A stretch of 64,000 nt of DNA, from contig CM038918.1 of assembly GCA_021904315.1 (NCBI GenBank), positions 20,149,303 to 20,213,302 on the forward strand. Direction: 5' to 3'. Positions 62,001 to 64,000 of this stretch are shown here, in pieces. Below the pieces are notes generated by a model, which was not told the origin of the DNA, ran no database searches, and was given only the letters and a program-made list of their open reading frames with translations. Numbering within the stretch: the stretch's first letter is position 1; every line of letters starts with the position of its first letter. A program made the translations under genes and the position numbers. Source of the stretch: Sphagnum magellanicum (lineage: Eukaryota; Streptophyta; Sphagnopsida; Sphagnales; Sphagnaceae).

Positions 62001-64000
62001 AATTTTAAGTTTTGTGTGGGTGGGGGAAGGATTTTTTTTCATTTTTCCTTTGTTCCCAACGTGTTCCCTTCAAGTTCCCAATGGGTTCCCATCAGGCTCC
62101 CATGGGGTTCCCAATATGTTCCCTGGGTTCTCAATGTGTTTCTCAATATGTCCCCCAAATAGCACATCACATTATCCGAGATCCTTTGCCTTTTTAACCC
62201 TAAACCAGCCCAAAAGTAGGATACCACAATATAAATATTTTGGGACTGTGCAAAGCTTGATTTTTTATTTTTATTTTCCAATGGGCTGATCACAGATGCC
62301 CATCATACATACTTTGGGGGTCCCGAAAATGAATTAATGCAAATCACAGGGTTCACAACCAGAAATGGTGGCCTTCTTTTTAACACGAAATCACTCAAGA
62401 TTTTGGGTCCTAACACATGCCCAAGCCAAACATTGAACATGTGCAACAAATTAAATGGGGCTCTATCCTCAACGCAATTGTGGGCCAATGCATAGTAGAA
62501 AAAATATTTGATTTAAAAAATTATTTTAACTATGATTAATTTTTTAATTATTTTTCTTACATAATATTTTTAAAAATAAGATGATATAGTGGTTAGAATC
62601 CCATGTTCCACCCAAAGGTTTAATGGATTGGGTTCTCAAATTATTATTATTTTCCATGGACCATTCACTTGAAACAAAAACAAAATAAACATCAAGTGAT
62701 TTCTTCAAGGAGAATGGGATAAAGTGGTAGCCCAAACCAAGTTCCCCAAGGAACATTTTCCTCGCAGGAAAATGAATTAAGTTGTAGCCCCAATCAAGTA
62801 TGAACTAAGTTGTAACCCCAATTAAGTTTCACATGAAGCAACTTTTCGAAGGAGAAATATATTTTCCTTGAGGAGCAACTTTTTCAAGGAGATATATACT
62901 TTCCTTAAGGAGCAACTTCCTGGAGGAGAAATGGATCAAGCTGTCCCATGTAAAAAGGGACTTGGAATGCCTTAAATTTTTGGGACAAAAATACAAGGGT
63001 TAAACTTTGTCAAAATCAAAATTTATTTATTTTATTGGAGAGCTTTCAAGGTGTACATGATGAAAGTGAACGTGGATTCTTCATTTGAAACTATGAAATA
63101 AGAATTATAGTGGAAAAAATGATTGAAAATTAAATTGGCAATTTGATTCCCAACCACTAAAACTCAAAAACTAAATGTCAAATGGGCTTCAATATAAAAG
63201 ACATGTGAACACAATGTTGAAAAAATCTTGTCAAGGGCTACAACTTTGTAATTAAAAACTTCCCAATCAAAACCCATATGAAAAAACTATGAACTCACAA
63301 AATTATAGGAACCATATGTTTCTTAGGGAACTTAGCTCAAAACATGATTCTTGGGGCAATTTGGTTTGGTTTGGTTTTTCCATTTCCTTTAGCCCTAACT
63401 TTTAACTCATGATTTTTTAAAAACAAAATGCATTTTTGATATCCACATGTTGAAAGTTTTCTGATGATATAAAAACATTTGATTTAAACAAGGTTTACCC
63501 TTATGTTTTTGTCCCAAACATGCAAGATAGTTCAAGTACCTTTTTCTTGAAGGTAACTTAAAATTTCCTTTCTCCCCTATTCTTTCAAAAACTTGGTTGG
63601 GGCTATCACTTAATTCCCATGTCCCTAGGGAAAGTTATTTTTTCATTAATGAAATCATTCTCACAAGAGTTGGTTGGTGTTGCAACTCTAGTCTTGGGTT
63701 TGTGACCAAGGCAAGGGTTTACAAAGGTGCGAGCCAAAACTGAGCTCGAGAGTCACATTTCATGTTCCCGGGAATGCAAAAGATTGTGAAGGAATGAACC
63801 CTCACACTCCTAAATGAATTCCCATTTTGGGAGTTGGAGCCCCAATGGATTTTCGAATTTTTAAAAGGCAATTGTAGGGGTCAAAATTCATTGGATTAAA
63901 ATGTTCTTTATGTCATTAAGAATCTCTTGAAACGTAGATGTCTAAAATGGGCTCGCATGACCCATTTGGACACCTGAAGCATAAATTATGGCCAAAAGAA
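59062..64000. other. Repeat-rich intergenic DNA to the window end
   Basis: No convincing gene. The minus frame 60,258-59,911 (115 codons) has no known motif. GTTCCCAATGTG-type ~12-bp repeats occur at 61,395-61,470 and 62,045-62,155. A segment AAATTTCATGCAGCCAATGG... (61,945-61,982) matches 16,370-16,405. Short repeats of an AAGTTGTAGCCCCAA kind lie at 62,720-62,830. Confidence 0.5.
62578..62645 (+). repeat. Possible tRNA-derived SINE head
   Basis: The sequence GATATAGTGGTTAGAATCCC resembles an A-box region of a tRNA, and GGATTGGGTTCTCAAAT about 45 bases later resembles a decayed B-box. The arms do not pair well enough for a functional tRNA. No poly-A tail or target duplication was established. 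Confidence 0.25.

Noticed and set aside
62578..62645. Functional tRNA gene
   Set aside because: Only A- and B-box-like fragments are visible. No acceptor stem or anticodon arm can be formed, so at most it is a decayed SINE head.

Overview
The window is nuclear DNA of a land plant. It has spliced genes, large AT-rich intergenic regions, Helitron transposons and a decayed retrotransposon gag. One gene is a typical plant epoxide hydrolase, and another carries an N-terminal bundle resembling that of plant MLKL-type kinases. VLIG-type giant GTPases are not a usual part of flowering-plant genomes, so I lean towards a non-flowering land plant. That is an inference and the species is not identified.

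Layout. The dominant structure is a direct segmental duplication. Copy 1 (1,645-24,724, about 23.1 kb) and copy 2 (28,541-47,069, about 18.5 kb) are separated by a 3.8-kb spacer that holds a broken retrotransposon gag. Each copy carries, on the minus strand, a kinase exon followed by a very large GTPase exon. The exons are joined by an apparent ~295-bp intron with matching phase, so the gene probably encodes one protein of about 2,000 residues: MLKL-like helical bundle, Ser/Thr kinase, VLIG-type GTPase, Cys/His-rich tail. Copy 2 (30,113-36,947) is open throughout. Copy 1 (5,294-12,176) has an intact kinase exon, but its GTPase exon carries a 2-bp and an 8-bp deletion. The two copies differ unevenly: the GTPase C-terminal third is almost identical, while a segment just before it is strongly divergent.

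After the duplication the copies were remodelled by a family of non-autonomous Helitrons with a TCTTATATATAAA 5' end and a hairpin plus GGGYACCCACTAG 3' end. Two near full-length elements and one 3' fragment lie in copy 1, where a 157-bp host segment between two of them has been inverted. A third element lies in copy 2. The undisturbed paralogous copy supplies the empty site for two insertions. Both copies keep a near-perfect foldback of about 170 bp downstream of the GTPase gene.

Right of the duplication, a complete five-exon soluble epoxide hydrolase gene (47,318-49,167, minus, 323 residues, all catalytic residues present) is unrelated to the duplicated locus. Beyond it are A-rich sequence, a 1.6-kb minisatellite built on 13/39-bp units (51,985-53,575), a decayed Ulp1-type protease remnant (55,808-56,284), an unrecognised spliced coding fragment near 59 kb, and repeat-rich DNA with no recognisable gene to the end.

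How the genes work together: the MLKL-like kinase and GTPase, if co-translated, would couple a kinase and a membrane-active-type bundle to a dynamin-superfamily-like GTPase. By analogy with their relatives in plant and animal immunity this could be a stress or cell-death component. That role is inferred from families only.
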